Positions 1 to 8,417 of a stretch of 64,000 bases of DNA are shown piece after piece. The notes under the pieces were generated by a model. The model was given only the letters and a program-made list of their open reading frames with translations. It was not told the DNA's origin and ran no database searches. Within the stretch, counting starts at the first letter, position 1; every line of letters begins with the position of its first letter. The position numbers were made by a program, and so were the translations under genes. This stretch comes from Alcaligenaceae bacterium (GTDB taxonomy: Bacteria; Pseudomonadota; Gammaproteobacteria; Burkholderiales; Burkholderiaceae_B), in the NCBI GenBank assembly GCA_013416395.1, contig JACCEP010000005.1, forward strand, positions 186,001-250,000, written 5' to 3'.

Positions 1-54
1 GCGGGTAAGAAGCTCGCGCGCGTCGCTGTCGCTGACGGGGGTGAAAACGGCCAT
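1..54 (-). CDS. thrB: Homoserine kinase, N-terminal 18 codons (partial)
   Basis: The reverse strand begins an ORF with ATG at 54 that runs off the left edge. The 18 visible residues, MAVFTPVSDSDARELLTR, resemble the start of the APH-fold (type II) homoserine kinases of betaproteobacteria, which phosphorylate homoserine in threonine synthesis. Only the N-terminus is present, so the call rests on this short match. An intrinsic terminator lies about 31 nt upstream of the start codon. Confidence 0.6.
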   Translation of the reverse strand, partial: MAVFTPVSDSDARELLTR

Positions 55-85
55 GGGGCGGTAAACTCTGGAAAAAAACAGGGCT

Positions 86-109
86 AAAAAAAGGCCCGCT
101 AATACGGGC
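86..109 (-). terminator. Intrinsic terminator or attenuator in the thrB leader
   Basis: Read on the minus strand, a 5-bp GC stem (109-105 with 98-94, six-base loop) is followed by C and seven T residues (92-86). A second T run follows at 78-72. The T tract ends about 31 nt before the thrB ATG, leaving no room for another promoter, so transcription of thrB from this side must pass through it. Attenuation is inferred; it could also end a small RNA. Confidence 0.55.
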
Positions 110-110
110 A

Positions 111-339
111 CTTGATTTTAGTCGATCAAGGCCGTCCCTGCTTGGCGTGCCACGGTCCTATGTAGGTGTGCTGCCGGGCGCAAGGCTGCGACAGGCAATA
201 AACTCTGCCGTGTCGCGTCTTCGTGACTCACAATATGGCAGCCAAATTCTCGTCGCGGCACCTAATGCCACAGCCCCGGTGCCCGCGTTATCCAACGGCA
301 AATCTTAAAATGCCCGACAATAGTGTCTGCTTCTGATTA
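111..339 (-). other. Intergenic region between thrB and dusA with possible structured leader RNA
   Basis: No convincing gene lies here. On the minus strand there are several local hairpins: ATCAAG pairing with CTTGAT at 111-130, a GCGACA/TGTCGC stem around 190-220, and a GTGGCA/TGCCGC stem around 255-275. They lead into the terminator at 86-109. A GTG-started frame of about 36 codons on the minus strand ends at a TAA just before the terminator, but it is not threonine-rich. The region must also hold the dusA promoter on the plus strand, which I could not place. Confidence 0.35.
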
Positions 340-1365
340 GTGTTTCTTCACGTGACTGATTCTTTACCGCCTGTAGTTTTCCCTAGCCTCTCTGGCTGGC
401 GCCTTTGCGTCGCGCCCATGATAGACGTAACTGATCGGCATTGCCGTTTCTTCCATCGCCTGTTGGCGCCGAGCGCGCGTCTCTATACTGAAATGATCAC
501 CACCGGTGCGCTGATGCACGGTGATGTGTCGCGGCATCTGGATTTTGACGTGGCCGAGCACCCGGTGGCTCTGCAGTTGGGCGGAAGCGAGCCTGACGCC
601 CTGGCGCGTTCGGCGCGTCTGGGCCAGCAGTGGGGCTATGACGAGATAAATCTTAATTGTGGCTGTCCATCAGAACGGGTGCAGCGCGGCGCGTTTGGTG
701 CATGCCTTATGGCCGAGCCCAATCTGGTGGCTGATTGTGTCAAAGCCATGCAAGATGTTGTGTCAGTTCCGGTAACGGTAAAACACCGGCTTGGGCTGGA
801 CTACGATGATTCATACGGTTTTGTGCGCGACTTTGTCGGAACGCTTCATCATGCAGGCTGTCGTGTATTTGTCGTGCATGCGCGTAATGCAGTGCTCAAG
901 GGGTTATCGCCCAAAGACAACCGGCAGATCCCTCCTTTGCGCTACGATGCAGCTCGCCAACTCAAGGCCGACTTTCCTGACAGTGTTTTTGTGCTTAACG
1001 GCGGCATAACAGAAGCCGAGCAATCGAAGTTGCTTCTGAGCGAGTTTGATGGCGTAATGTTGGGTCGTGCTGCCTGGCATCAGCCGGGCGTTTTGTCCGA
1101 GATTTCGCAGCTTGTCGGTGAACCTTCGAGTTTGACGCCGGACGAGGTGGTGGAGGCGATGATGGCCTACGCGGAGAGCCAGCACGGGCAGGGCGTGCCG
1201 CTGCGAATGATAACGCGGGCCATGCTGGGCTGGATGACGGGCAGGGCGGGAGCGCGCCAGTGGCGGCGCACCCTTTCGGATCAGTCGTTGCTGAATAAAA
1301 ACGATGCCCGCCTGATAGGGCGGGCATGGGAAGATTTGCAACAACGTGTAGCCCCGCCAGCGTAA
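340..1365 (+). CDS. dusA: tRNA-dihydrouridine(20/20a) synthase DusA
   Basis: FMN- and NADPH-dependent reduction of uridine to dihydrouridine in the D-loop of tRNA. The N-terminal VAPMIDVTDRHCR block and the NLNCGCPSERVQRGAFG block, with the catalytic Cys near residue 109, are diagnostic of the Dus family and fit the DusA subfamily. At 341 residues from the GTG at 340 the length is normal. A second GTG at 352 is equally possible, because neither has a clear ribosome site. The convergent neighbour is a CBS-domain gene ending 58 nt away. Confidence 0.93.
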   Translation: MFLHVTDSLPPVVFPSLSGWRLCVAPMIDVTDRHCRFFHRLLAPSARLYTEMITTGALMHGDVSRHLDFDVAEHPVALQLGGSEPDALARSARLGQQWGYDEINLNCGCPSERVQRGAFGACLMAEPNLVADCVKAMQDVVSVPVTVKHRLGLDYDDSYGFVRDFVGTLHHAGCRVFVVHARNAVLKGLSPKDNRQIPPLRYDAARQLKADFPDSVFVLNGGITEAEQSKLLLSEFDGVMLGRAAWHQPGVLSEISQLVGEPSSLTPDEVVEAMMAYAESQHGQGVPLRMITRAMLGWMTGRAGARQWRRTLSDQSLLNKNDARLIGRAWEDLQQRVAPPA

Positions 1366-1422
1366 ATGCGTGGGCTGGCTGGTTTATGCACCCCTGGCAT
1401 GAGCTGCAGGGCGCGATCGTTG

Positions 1423-1881
1423 TCAGCCTTGAGCGGATTCGCTGTCTGACGGCCAGTCGCGAATATACGCCTTGAGCATGTTGTTTTCAAACTGCTGGGC
1501 AGATACGATGGCCTGTGCCATGTCATAAAATGACACGACGCCCATAAGCGTAGGGCCATCCATAACTGGCATATAGCGGGCATGCTTGTCGAGCATAAGC
1601 CGCTGCACCTCTTCAAAGCCTGTATTAGGCGAAACACTGACCGGTGCGTCATCCATAATGCTGCGAACGCTATGCGAGCCTGTATTGCCGTCGTTGGCAT
1701 GCAGATGGCGGATAAGTTCGCGAAAGGTAAGCATGCCAGCAAGCTGGCCGTGTTCCATAATGACCAGCGAACCGATATCTTGCTCGCTCATGGTTTGCAG
1801 CGCCTGAAGGATGGACGTGTCAGGCGTGGCGGTGTACAGCGTGTTGCCTTTCACGCGTAAAATTTCACTGACTCTCAGCAT
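1423..1881 (-). CDS. CBS-domain pair protein
   Basis: A 152-residue soluble protein made almost entirely of two CBS motifs (about residues 8-65 and 72-130), with the usual GSLVIMEHGQLAGMLT and YMPVMDGPTLMGVVSFYD type strands. Stand-alone CBS pairs bind adenosine nucleotides and act as energy sensors, but the partner here is unknown. It is the downstream gene of a two-gene unit: its start overlaps the end of the YihY-type gene by 17 nt, implying translational coupling. Confidence 0.85.
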   Translation of the reverse strand: MLRVSEILRVKGNTLYTATPDTSILQALQTMSEQDIGSLVIMEHGQLAGMLTFRELIRHLHANDGNTGSHSVRSIMDDAPVSVSPNTGFEEVQRLMLDKHARYMPVMDGPTLMGVVSFYDMAQAIVSAQQFENNMLKAYIRDWPSDSESAQG

Positions 1882-3271
1882 GATTTCCCTCCTCGCTGTG
1901 ATTCTGCAGCTTTATTTTTGTATTGTGCACCAATACGGGGTTTTCTGATAGTGCCGTGCCCGTCTCGAACAGGGTTTCCAGCCGTACGGCTTCACCAGCC
2001 ACTGACGTGGATATGGCTTCGAGCAACGCCGGGTTTTGATAAAGACCAGGCTGGCTGCGATCAATGACCATGGCGTCGAGCAAGCGGCCGATGTCGGTTT
2101 CACGCTGGTCACATGACAGTACCCATAACACGCCTGCGTCATTTTCGGTGTCAACCGCGTAACCAAGCTCTTTCAACTCTTTCAGTACAAGACTGAGTTC
2201 GTCATCATGCAGGTGCAGGTGCTCACGCAGAAATGACGTACTACGCCCGGGTGTCGCTGTTCGTTGGGCCTTCCAGAGTGCATGCAGTACGTGCAGAGCA
2301 TCTATAAATTTATCGCCTGGGAAGTGTTGCAATGCCCAACGTCGCTGCCGCAAAGACGGCAAAATAGCGGCCAGGGTTGCACCCAGCAAAATCACCAGCC
2401 ATGACAGGTAGATCCAGAGCAGGAAAATAGGTAGGGTGGCGAACGCGCCATAGATCACGGTATACGAAGGGAAACGCGCTAGATAAAAGGCAAACCCCAT
2501 GCGCATCAATTCGAGTACAAGCGCTGTACAGATGCCACCCATCAAGGCGTCACGCCACAGTACTTTGCGGTTGGGCACCATGGTGAACAGAACAGTAAAC
2601 CCCAGGCCCGTGGCGATCAGCGGTACTAGCGACAGAACGACACCCAGTGCGTCTGATAATTCGTTGACGTGACCGAGTGATTCACGCGCCACAATGGCGC
2701 TGGCCCAGAGGCTGGCGCCGGTAAGAATGGGCCCAAGCGAAATAATGGCCCAATAAACCAGCATGCGTTGACCCATGGGACGCTGGTGCTCGACCTTCCA
2801 GATATTATTGAGTGCCTCGTCCACAGTCATGATCAGTGAAACAGACGTGACAATAAGAAACAAGCTGCCGGCCGCAGTGAGCCCTGAAGCTTTGGCGGCA
2901 AATTGGTTCAGGTACATCATGACGTTTTCGGATACCGCCGCCGGCATGAGATTGCTCGTCAGAAAGCCTTCGAGCGCCACGCGGAACTCACCAAACAACG
3001 GAAACGCAGTGAACAGCGCCAGTACCACGGCCAGTAACGGCACAAGACTTAGCACGGTCGTAAAGGTGAGGCTGGAGGCGACTTGTGTGAGTTTTTTTTC
3101 GCCAGCGCGTTGCAATACGAAACGCACTATTTTCATTGCATTGCGGCGCGGGGATCGGGTTGGCACCTCAGGGTCGGGCCGTGCCACCACTTCTTGTGGT
3201 GAAGGGCGGTTGTTCAGGGCCGGTGAGTCAGGCGTTTTACTGGCTGCCTTGTTTGTAGTATTGGCCGTCAT
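1865..3271 (-). CDS. YihY/BrkB family inner-membrane protein
   Basis: This 468-residue protein has a charged N-terminal tail of about 45 residues, then the YihY core with about six membrane segments and the typical motif ASSLTFTTVLSLVPLLAVVL. A soluble C-terminal region of roughly 130 residues follows. The family was once annotated as ribonuclease BN, an assignment later withdrawn, and its function is unsettled. It overlaps the CBS gene and starts back-to-back with the DUF2069 gene 74 nt away. Confidence 0.88.
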   Translation of the reverse strand: MTANTTNKAASKTPDSPALNNRPSPQEVVARPDPEVPTRSPRRNAMKIVRFVLQRAGEKKLTQVASSLTFTTVLSLVPLLAVVLALFTAFPLFGEFRVALEGFLTSNLMPAAVSENVMMYLNQFAAKASGLTAAGSLFLIVTSVSLIMTVDEALNNIWKVEHQRPMGQRMLVYWAIISLGPILTGASLWASAIVARESLGHVNELSDALGVVLSLVPLIATGLGFTVLFTMVPNRKVLWRDALMGGICTALVLELMRMGFAFYLARFPSYTVIYGAFATLPIFLLWIYLSWLVILLGATLAAILPSLRQRRWALQHFPGDKFIDALHVLHALWKAQRTATPGRSTSFLREHLHLHDDELSLVLKELKELGYAVDTENDAGVLWVLSCDQRETDIGRLLDAMVIDRSQPGLYQNPALLEAISTSVAGEAVRLETLFETGTALSENPVLVHNTKIKLQNHSEEGNHAESQ

Positions 3272-3345
3272 CTAAGCTGAAACCTTTTCATAACCATAAG
3301 CATCATCGTGGGCAAGCGGTGTCGCTTTCGAGTGATAATACCAGT

Positions 3346-3723
3346 ATGACTACACAATTGAATCCCGTTTTGCGATATGGCGCCTCGGCGTCACTGATTG
3401 CGCTCATTGTTCTCTGCCTGCTTTGGGAGATGCGCATTGCGCCTCTGCGCCCTGGTGGCTCATTGCTCGCGCTCAAGGCTTTGCCCTTGTTGTTGCCTCT
3501 GCGCGGCGTGCTGCGTGGCAATCTGTATACCTTGCAGTGGGCCTCCATGCTGGTGCTGCTTTATTTCGTCGAGGGCGTAGTTAGGGCGTGGTCTGATCCA
3601 TCACCTTTGTCTGCGGCCATGGGCGGCGTGGAGGTCGTATTGTCTCTGGTGTTTTACTGTTGTGCCATATTTTATCTGCGTCCCGCCAAGCGTGCGGCAC
3701 GGGCGCGTAAGGTGTCGCCATGA
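3346..3723 (+). CDS. DUF2069 small membrane protein
   Basis: A 125-residue protein with about four hydrophobic segments and the short conserved features of DUF2069 (LRPGGSLLALKALPLLLPLRG and YVLYFVEGVVRAWSD-like block). The function is unknown; the family usually lies beside other inner-membrane or quinone genes. I chose ATG 3346 over GTG 3319 because family members start at this point. Its stop overlaps the selO start as ATGA at 3720-3723, so the two are probably translated together. Confidence 0.75.
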   Translation: MTTQLNPVLRYGASASLIALIVLCLLWEMRIAPLRPGGSLLALKALPLLLPLRGVLRGNLYTLQWASMLVLLYFVEGVVRAWSDPSPLSAAMGGVEVVLSLVFYCCAIFYLRPAKRAARARKVSP

Positions 3724-5213
3724 GTGATACGTTTGCTGGGCTTGAAGTCGTCAATTCGTATGCCGATCTGCCGGCCTCCTTTTATACGCGATTGGTGCCG
3801 CAGCCACTCACCAACCCCCGCCTGTTGCACGCCAACCCCGAGGTGGGCCACTTGCTCGGGTTGTCCGCAGACGCTCTGGCCAAACCCGAATTTCTTGACG
3901 TAGTGTCTGGCAATACGCCGTTACCAGGCGGACAAAGTCTGGCTGCGGTATACAGTGGTCATCAGTTTGGTGTCTGGGCGGGCCAACTGGGGGACGGGCG
4001 AGCACACTTGCTGGGTGAAGTAGCAAGCGCTTCCGGCAACTGGGAGTTGCAGCTTAAAGGGTCAGGCCGCACGCCTTATTCGCGCATGGGCGATGGAAGG
4101 GCAGTGTTGCGTTCTTCTGTGCGCGAGTACCTGGCCAGTGAAGCCATGGCTGGTCTTGGCATTCCGACAACACGTGCATTGGCCTTGGTTGTTGCTGACG
4201 ATCCGGTTTATCGGGAAACCGTTGAAACCGCCGCTGTCGTTGCGCGGGTGTCGCCCAGTTTCGTGCGTTTTGGCTCATTTGAACAATGGTACGGTGCGCC
4301 CGAAAATCTGCGTGCGCTGCTTAATTATGTGGTCGATCGCCACTATCCTGAGTGCCGTGAAGTGCCATCGGGCGAGGCCAGCGGTGAAGAAGGCGTGATA
4401 CTGCGGTTCATGCAGGCTGTTGCCGTGCGCACCGCCCACTTGATGGCCGACTGGCAGACTGTCGGTTTTTGTCATGGTGTGATGAATACTGACAACATGT
4501 CGATACTGGGTCTTACCATTGATTACGGCCCATACGGGTTTATGGATGCCTTTCAGGTTAATCATGTGTGCAACCACAGTGATACTCAGGGCCGTTATGC
4601 GTGGAATGCCCAGCCTTCGGTTGCCCACTGGAATCTATACCGCCTTGCCAGCCCAATGCTGAGCCTGGGCGTGGATGCAGAGGGTATGAAGACTGCCCTT
4701 CGTCACTATGAGTCTGCGTTTATGGATCGCTATAGAGCCAATCTGTGCCGTAAGCTGGGTCTGGCCAGTTGGCGTGATAACGACGACAAGCTGGTGGATG
4801 ACTGGTGGCAACTGCTGCATACGCAAAAAGCTGACTTCACACTCAGCTTTCGGGCCCTGGCCGAGGCCCCGGCCGATCCCGACGGTTTTGTGCAGCGATT
4901 TGCCGATGGCGAAGCGGCCCACGCGTGGTTAAACCAGTATCTGGAGCGCCTGGGCGTCGATCGCCTTGCTGGCGGTGCTCAGGGCGATGAGGCTGGCCGC
5001 ATTAGTCGCATGAACCGTGCCAACCCGCTTTATGTGCTGCGCAACCATCTGGCCGAAGGCGCCATTCGCGCTGCCTCAGCAGGTGATGCAAGTGAAATCG
5101 AAACTCTGCTGATGTTGTTGCGTGATCCTTATACCCCACGCGCCGGTTACGAGGCTTATGCGGCTGAACCACCTCAGTGGGCAGACGCATTGGCAGTCAG
5201 CTGCTCGTCATAA
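3720..5213 (+). CDS. selO: SelO pseudokinase-fold protein AMPylase
   Basis: Formerly YdiU/UPF0061. Family members transfer AMP from ATP to Ser, Thr or Tyr of target proteins and take part in redox stress. Visible blocks are LQLKGSGRTPYSRMGDGRAV, with the nucleotide-binding Lys and Arg, and HGVMNTDNMSILGLTIDYGP, with the metal-binding Asn and Asp. The protein ends in Cys-Ser-Ser, the bacterial cysteine version of the selenocysteine tail found in other SelO proteins. The length of 497 residues is normal. It is coupled to the upstream DUF2069 gene by a 4-nt overlap. Confidence 0.95.
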   Translation: MSDTFAGLEVVNSYADLPASFYTRLVPQPLTNPRLLHANPEVGHLLGLSADALAKPEFLDVVSGNTPLPGGQSLAAVYSGHQFGVWAGQLGDGRAHLLGEVASASGNWELQLKGSGRTPYSRMGDGRAVLRSSVREYLASEAMAGLGIPTTRALALVVADDPVYRETVETAAVVARVSPSFVRFGSFEQWYGAPENLRALLNYVVDRHYPECREVPSGEASGEEGVILRFMQAVAVRTAHLMADWQTVGFCHGVMNTDNMSILGLTIDYGPYGFMDAFQVNHVCNHSDTQGRYAWNAQPSVAHWNLYRLASPMLSLGVDAEGMKTALRHYESAFMDRYRANLCRKLGLASWRDNDDKLVDDWWQLLHTQKADFTLSFRALAEAPADPDGFVQRFADGEAAHAWLNQYLERLGVDRLAGGAQGDEAGRISRMNRANPLYVLRNHLAEGAIRAASAGDASEIETLLMLLRDPYTPRAGYEAYAAEPPQWADALAVSCSS

Positions 5214-5271
5214 CATCGTTTTGCGTGTCAGATAAAATCAGTACCACTAGATCAGGTAGAAGAAGAAAATT

Positions 5272-6333
5272 ATGTCCGGCAATACATTAGGCAAACTGTT
5301 TTGTGTCACCAATTTCGGCGAGTCCCACGGGCCCGCAATCGGCGCCATTGTTGACGGCTGCCCTCCAGGGTTGCCGTTGGATGAAAGCGATATCCAGGCC
5401 GAGCTCGACCGTCGCCGTCCGGGTACCTCGCGCCACGTCACCCAGCGCCAAGAGCCAGATCAGGTCGAGATACTGTCTGGGGTTTACCAGGGGCTGACCA
5501 CGGGTACGCCTATCGGGCTGCTCATACGCAATACCGACGCCCGCAGCAAGGATTACAGCAATATTGTTGATACCTTTCGGCCTGGCCACGCTGACTTTAC
5601 CTATACCCAAAAATATGGGGAGCGTGATCCGCGTGGTGGCGGGCGGTCATCGGCACGGCTTACGGCGCCCACTGTCGCAGCAGGTGCCATCGCCAAAAAA
5701 TGGTTGATGCAGACACATGGCGTACGCATACGCGGCTACATGAGCCAGTTGGGGCCTGTTGTCATCCCTTTTCAGTCTTGGGATCATGTCGCCAATAACC
5801 CGTTTTATGCGCCCAACGAGCAAATTGTTCCCGAACTTGAGGCCTATATGGACCAGCTTCGGCGTGACGGTGATTCGATAGGCGCGCGTATTGAAGTGGT
5901 GGCCGAGAATATGCCTGCAGGATGGGGCGAACCGCTTTACGATCGGCTTGATGCTGACATTGCCCACGCCATGATGGGCCTGAACGCGGTAAAAGGCGTT
6001 TCCATCGGCGCAGGGTTTGATTGCATCACTCAGCGTGGTTCTGAGCATGGTGACGAGATCACCCCCAACGGCTTTCTTACCAATCATGCAGGTGGTGTGC
6101 TGGGTGGTATTTCTTCAGGCCAGCCGGTTACGGTGTCCATCGCCATCAAGCCGACCTCCAGCATACGTGTAGAGCGCCAGTCTATTAATCGTGCGGGCGA
6201 GTCGGTAAAGGTTCAAACCCTGGGGCGTCACGACCCGTGTGTCGGGATTCGGGCCACGCCTATCGCTGAGGCGCTGCTCGCACTGGTGTTGGCTGATCAT
6301 GCGCTGCGTAACCGCGCGCAGTGTGGTGCATAG
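5272..6333 (+). CDS. aroC: Chorismate synthase
   Basis: Last step of the shikimate pathway: EPSP to chorismate with reduced FMN. All three signature regions are present: [18 protein letters not shown] near the N-terminus, [20 protein letters not shown] around residue 103, and a C-terminal [17 protein letters not shown]. At 353 residues it is full length. The ATG at 5272 directly precedes the family start. It lies 58 nt after selO, in the same direction. Confidence 0.97.
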   Translation: MSGNTLGKLFCVTNFGESHGPAIGAIVDGCPPGLPLDESDIQAELDRRRPGTSRHVTQRQEPDQVEILSGVYQGLTTGTPIGLLIRNTDARSKDYSNIVDTFRPGHADFTYTQKYGERDPRGGGRSSARLTAPTVAAGAIAKKWLMQTHGVRIRGYMSQLGPVVIPFQSWDHVANNPFYAPNEQIVPELEAYMDQLRRDGDSIGARIEVVAENMPAGWGEPLYDRLDADIAHAMMGLNAVKGVSIGAGFDCITQRGSEHGDEITPNGFLTNHAGGVLGGISSGQPVTVSIAIKPTSSIRVERQSINRAGESVKVQTLGRHDPCVGIRATPIAEALLALVLADHALRNRAQCGA

Positions 6334-6441
6334 GTACAGAAAGCTATAAAAATAGACAACCGCAGGTTCAAAAGAGCCGCAGTGCAGTGAGTCTGCAAGC
6401 CTGGAAAGCAGGAAGACGAGAAGGTTGAAAGGAAAGCAGGA

Positions 6442-6464
6442 AGGTAGGTAGGTAGGTAGGTAGG
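6442..6464 (+). repeat. AGGT tetranucleotide microsatellite
   Basis: Five uninterrupted AGGT units plus a partial sixth lie in a purine-rich stretch 35 nt ahead of the M48 protease start codon, within its 5' leader or promoter. Such repeats change copy number by slippage, which would alter spacing between expression signals and the gene. The effect here is unknown. Confidence 0.9.
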
Positions 6465-6498
6465 AAAGACAGGGAAAACTGCAGAACAGGAGAGTTTT

Positions 6499-7326
6499 AT
6501 GCAAAAAAATATGTTGCTGGTACGTCGTACGCTTATGGTAGGGCTGGTGTCAGCTGCAACTGCACTGGGCGGTTGCGCAGCGGTCGATACAACGAGTTCG
6601 GGAGTCGTGGGCGTAGATCGCAAGCAATATATGTCGGGTCTGGTGTCCGAGCAGTCCTTGCAGCAGGAAGCGGCGCAGCAGTATTCCAGTCTGCTTTCCA
6701 AGGCCAAGACGCAGGGGGCGCTTGATGTAAATGCAGCGCAGACCAAGCGGGTGCAGGCCATAGCAAACAAGTTGATCGCTCAGGTCGGCGTGTTTCGCCC
6801 TGATGCGGCAAACTGGGATTGGCAGGTCCATGTGCTGAACTCCGACGAGGTAAACGCCTGGTGCATGCCCGGCGGCAAGATCGCGGTGTATACCGGCCTG
6901 ATCAACCAGATCAAACCTACGGATGATGAGCTTGCAGCGGTAATCGGCCACGAAATGGCCCACGCGTTACGTGAGCATGCCCGTGAGCAGGTTTCCCAGC
7001 AAATGGTCACCAATATGGGTTTGTCGGTGCTGTCTGCCGTTACTGGGTCAGCCGCCACAGCCGATATGGGCACTGCGCTAACGCAAGTTATGTTTACGTT
7101 GCCCAATAGTCGTACACATGAGGCGGAAGCTGATCGTATTGGGGTCGAGCTTGCGGCCAGGGCGGGGTATGATCCGCGCGCTTCAGTGTCGCTCTGGCAG
7201 AAGATGGGGGCGCTTGGCGGCGGTAGTCAACAACCTGAGTTCTTGTCTACTCATCCTTCGGCGGCCAATCGCATCGCCGACCTGACAGAGGCGGCAAACA
7301 AGGTGCTGCCTCTGTACAAAAAGTAA
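6499..7326 (+). CDS. M48 family metalloprotease lipoprotein
   Basis: A 275-residue envelope protease. The signal peptide ends in the lipobox LGGC (Cys26), so it is probably anchored in the outer membrane as a lipoprotein. The zinc site HEMAH is at residues 151-155, and the third ligand region THEAEADRIG is near 207. It resembles the LoiP/YcaL group of small periplasmic M48 enzymes, which lack the TPR region of BepA. The ribosome site CAGGAGAG before ATG 6499 is strong. A tetranucleotide repeat lies just upstream. Confidence 0.9.
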   Translation: MQKNMLLVRRTLMVGLVSAATALGGCAAVDTTSSGVVGVDRKQYMSGLVSEQSLQQEAAQQYSSLLSKAKTQGALDVNAAQTKRVQAIANKLIAQVGVFRPDAANWDWQVHVLNSDEVNAWCMPGGKIAVYTGLINQIKPTDDELAAVIGHEMAHALREHAREQVSQQMVTNMGLSVLSAVTGSAATADMGTALTQVMFTLPNSRTHEAEADRIGVELAARAGYDPRASVSLWQKMGALGGGSQQPEFLSTHPSAANRIADLTEAANKVLPLYKK

Positions 7327-7331
7327 GCTAG

Positions 7332-7368
7332 GGTGAGAAAAACGGGATGGCGTCCGGTTTATCTCACC
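7332..7368. terminator. Hairpin between convergent genes
   Basis: GGTGAGA (7332-7338) pairs with TCTCACC (7362-7368), and the inner bases add further pairing. It sits exactly between the M48 stop and the end of the IclR gene. No U tract follows on either strand, so efficiency as a terminator is uncertain. Confidence 0.45.
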
Positions 7369-8174
7369 TATGCTTGGGTGTCGTCGTCGGTTGCGCCGGG
7401 GTTATATCCGATGCGCATCGACAGGCGTAGCGAGATATTCGACATGATCTCCTTGATCTGATCAATATTTGGTCGCAGCGTGCCGTCTACCCGGGCGATA
7501 TGCGGCACGTTAATGGCCGCAGCCACACGGCCTCCATTGCTGAAAACAGGAAAGGCGATATTCGTGATGCCGCCGATCTGTATGCTGGGCATGCAAGCAT
7601 GGCCGTTATTGCGCACTTCCTTCAAAATTGAAAAAAGCTCGCCTGGGTCCATTTGAAGTTCGCCTTCAACCTTAATGTGGCTACTTAGCATGCGTGTGCG
7701 CTCGATCTCGTCCTGATAGGCGAGTATTACATGGCCTGACGACGTGTCAGTAAGCCCCATGGCCTCGCCCACTTTCAAGCCAAAGGACCATCGCTCCGGG
7801 CTGTCGACCTGAGCGACGATGACCATACGACCGCTACGAAATAGAGACAGATGACATGACTGACGTGAGCGCTCCGCAAGTTCTTTCAAAAGTGGCAAAG
7901 CGGCTTGCACGAGTGATTTGATCGGCTGCTGGCAATGGGCAAGTTGAAAGAGCTTCATGCTCAATGAATAGCGGTCGTCTGGCTCGGCTTGCTGGATATA
8001 TCCGCGGTGCTGCAATGTCACGACCATGCGGAAAATCTCGTTAACGTTTCGTCCCAGCGTCTTGCTCAATTCATTTAGGGTATAGCCGTCTTCGTTCTGA
8101 GCAAGGGCTTCCAGAATATCGAGGCCTTTCTCCAGAGCGGGTGCACTGTAGCGATTAGAGGGCGGTGAGGTCAT
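7368..8174 (-). CDS. IclR-family transcriptional regulator of the adjacent TTT/TRAP catabolic block
   Basis: A 268-residue protein with an N-terminal winged helix (residues about 10-70, ALEKGLDILEALAQNEDGYT) and a C-terminal IclR effector domain. I start it at 8174 (MTSPPSNRYS...), where homologues begin. The frame stays open for 59 more codons upstream, but that extension is AT-rich and does not look like protein. It is divergent from tctC across 243 AT-rich nt, so it probably controls the import genes to its right. The ligand is unknown; IclR proteins often bind aromatic or small organic acids. Confidence 0.85.
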   Translation of the reverse strand: MTSPPSNRYSAPALEKGLDILEALAQNEDGYTLNELSKTLGRNVNEIFRMVVTLQHRGYIQQAEPDDRYSLSMKLFQLAHCQQPIKSLVQAALPLLKELAERSRQSCHLSLFRSGRMVIVAQVDSPERWSFGLKVGEAMGLTDTSSGHVILAYQDEIERTRMLSSHIKVEGELQMDPGELFSILKEVRNNGHACMPSIQIGGITNIAFPVFSNGGRVAAAINVPHIARVDGTLRPNIDQIKEIMSNISLRLSMRIGYNPGATDDDTQA

Positions 8175-8417
8175 GATGTTTTTACATATAAAAATTAATA
8201 ATTGGATTATCCACTTCTTTTGCACCGATGTGTGCAGGGAAATCCCTGAGATAAAAAGCGATATTTTTGATTGATTGGCCTCTGCTACTGCCTTACGATA
8301 TTCAGCATCAACAAGAAAATTGTTTTCACTCATAAAAATATTTGACATCAAGAAGATGCGCTAGGCCGAGTGAAGTCAATGATGATGTCCCAATAAATAG
8401 AAAGAGGACGGAGACAA

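Noticed and set aside
6334-6441. Attachment site or transposon end near the AGGT repeat
   Set aside because: No inverted repeats, target duplication or recombinase gene; only simple purine-rich sequence.
8175-8351. 59-codon N-terminal extension of the first IclR regulator
   Set aside because: AT-rich and unlike IclR N-termini; it covers the likely divergent promoter region. The start was set at 8174.
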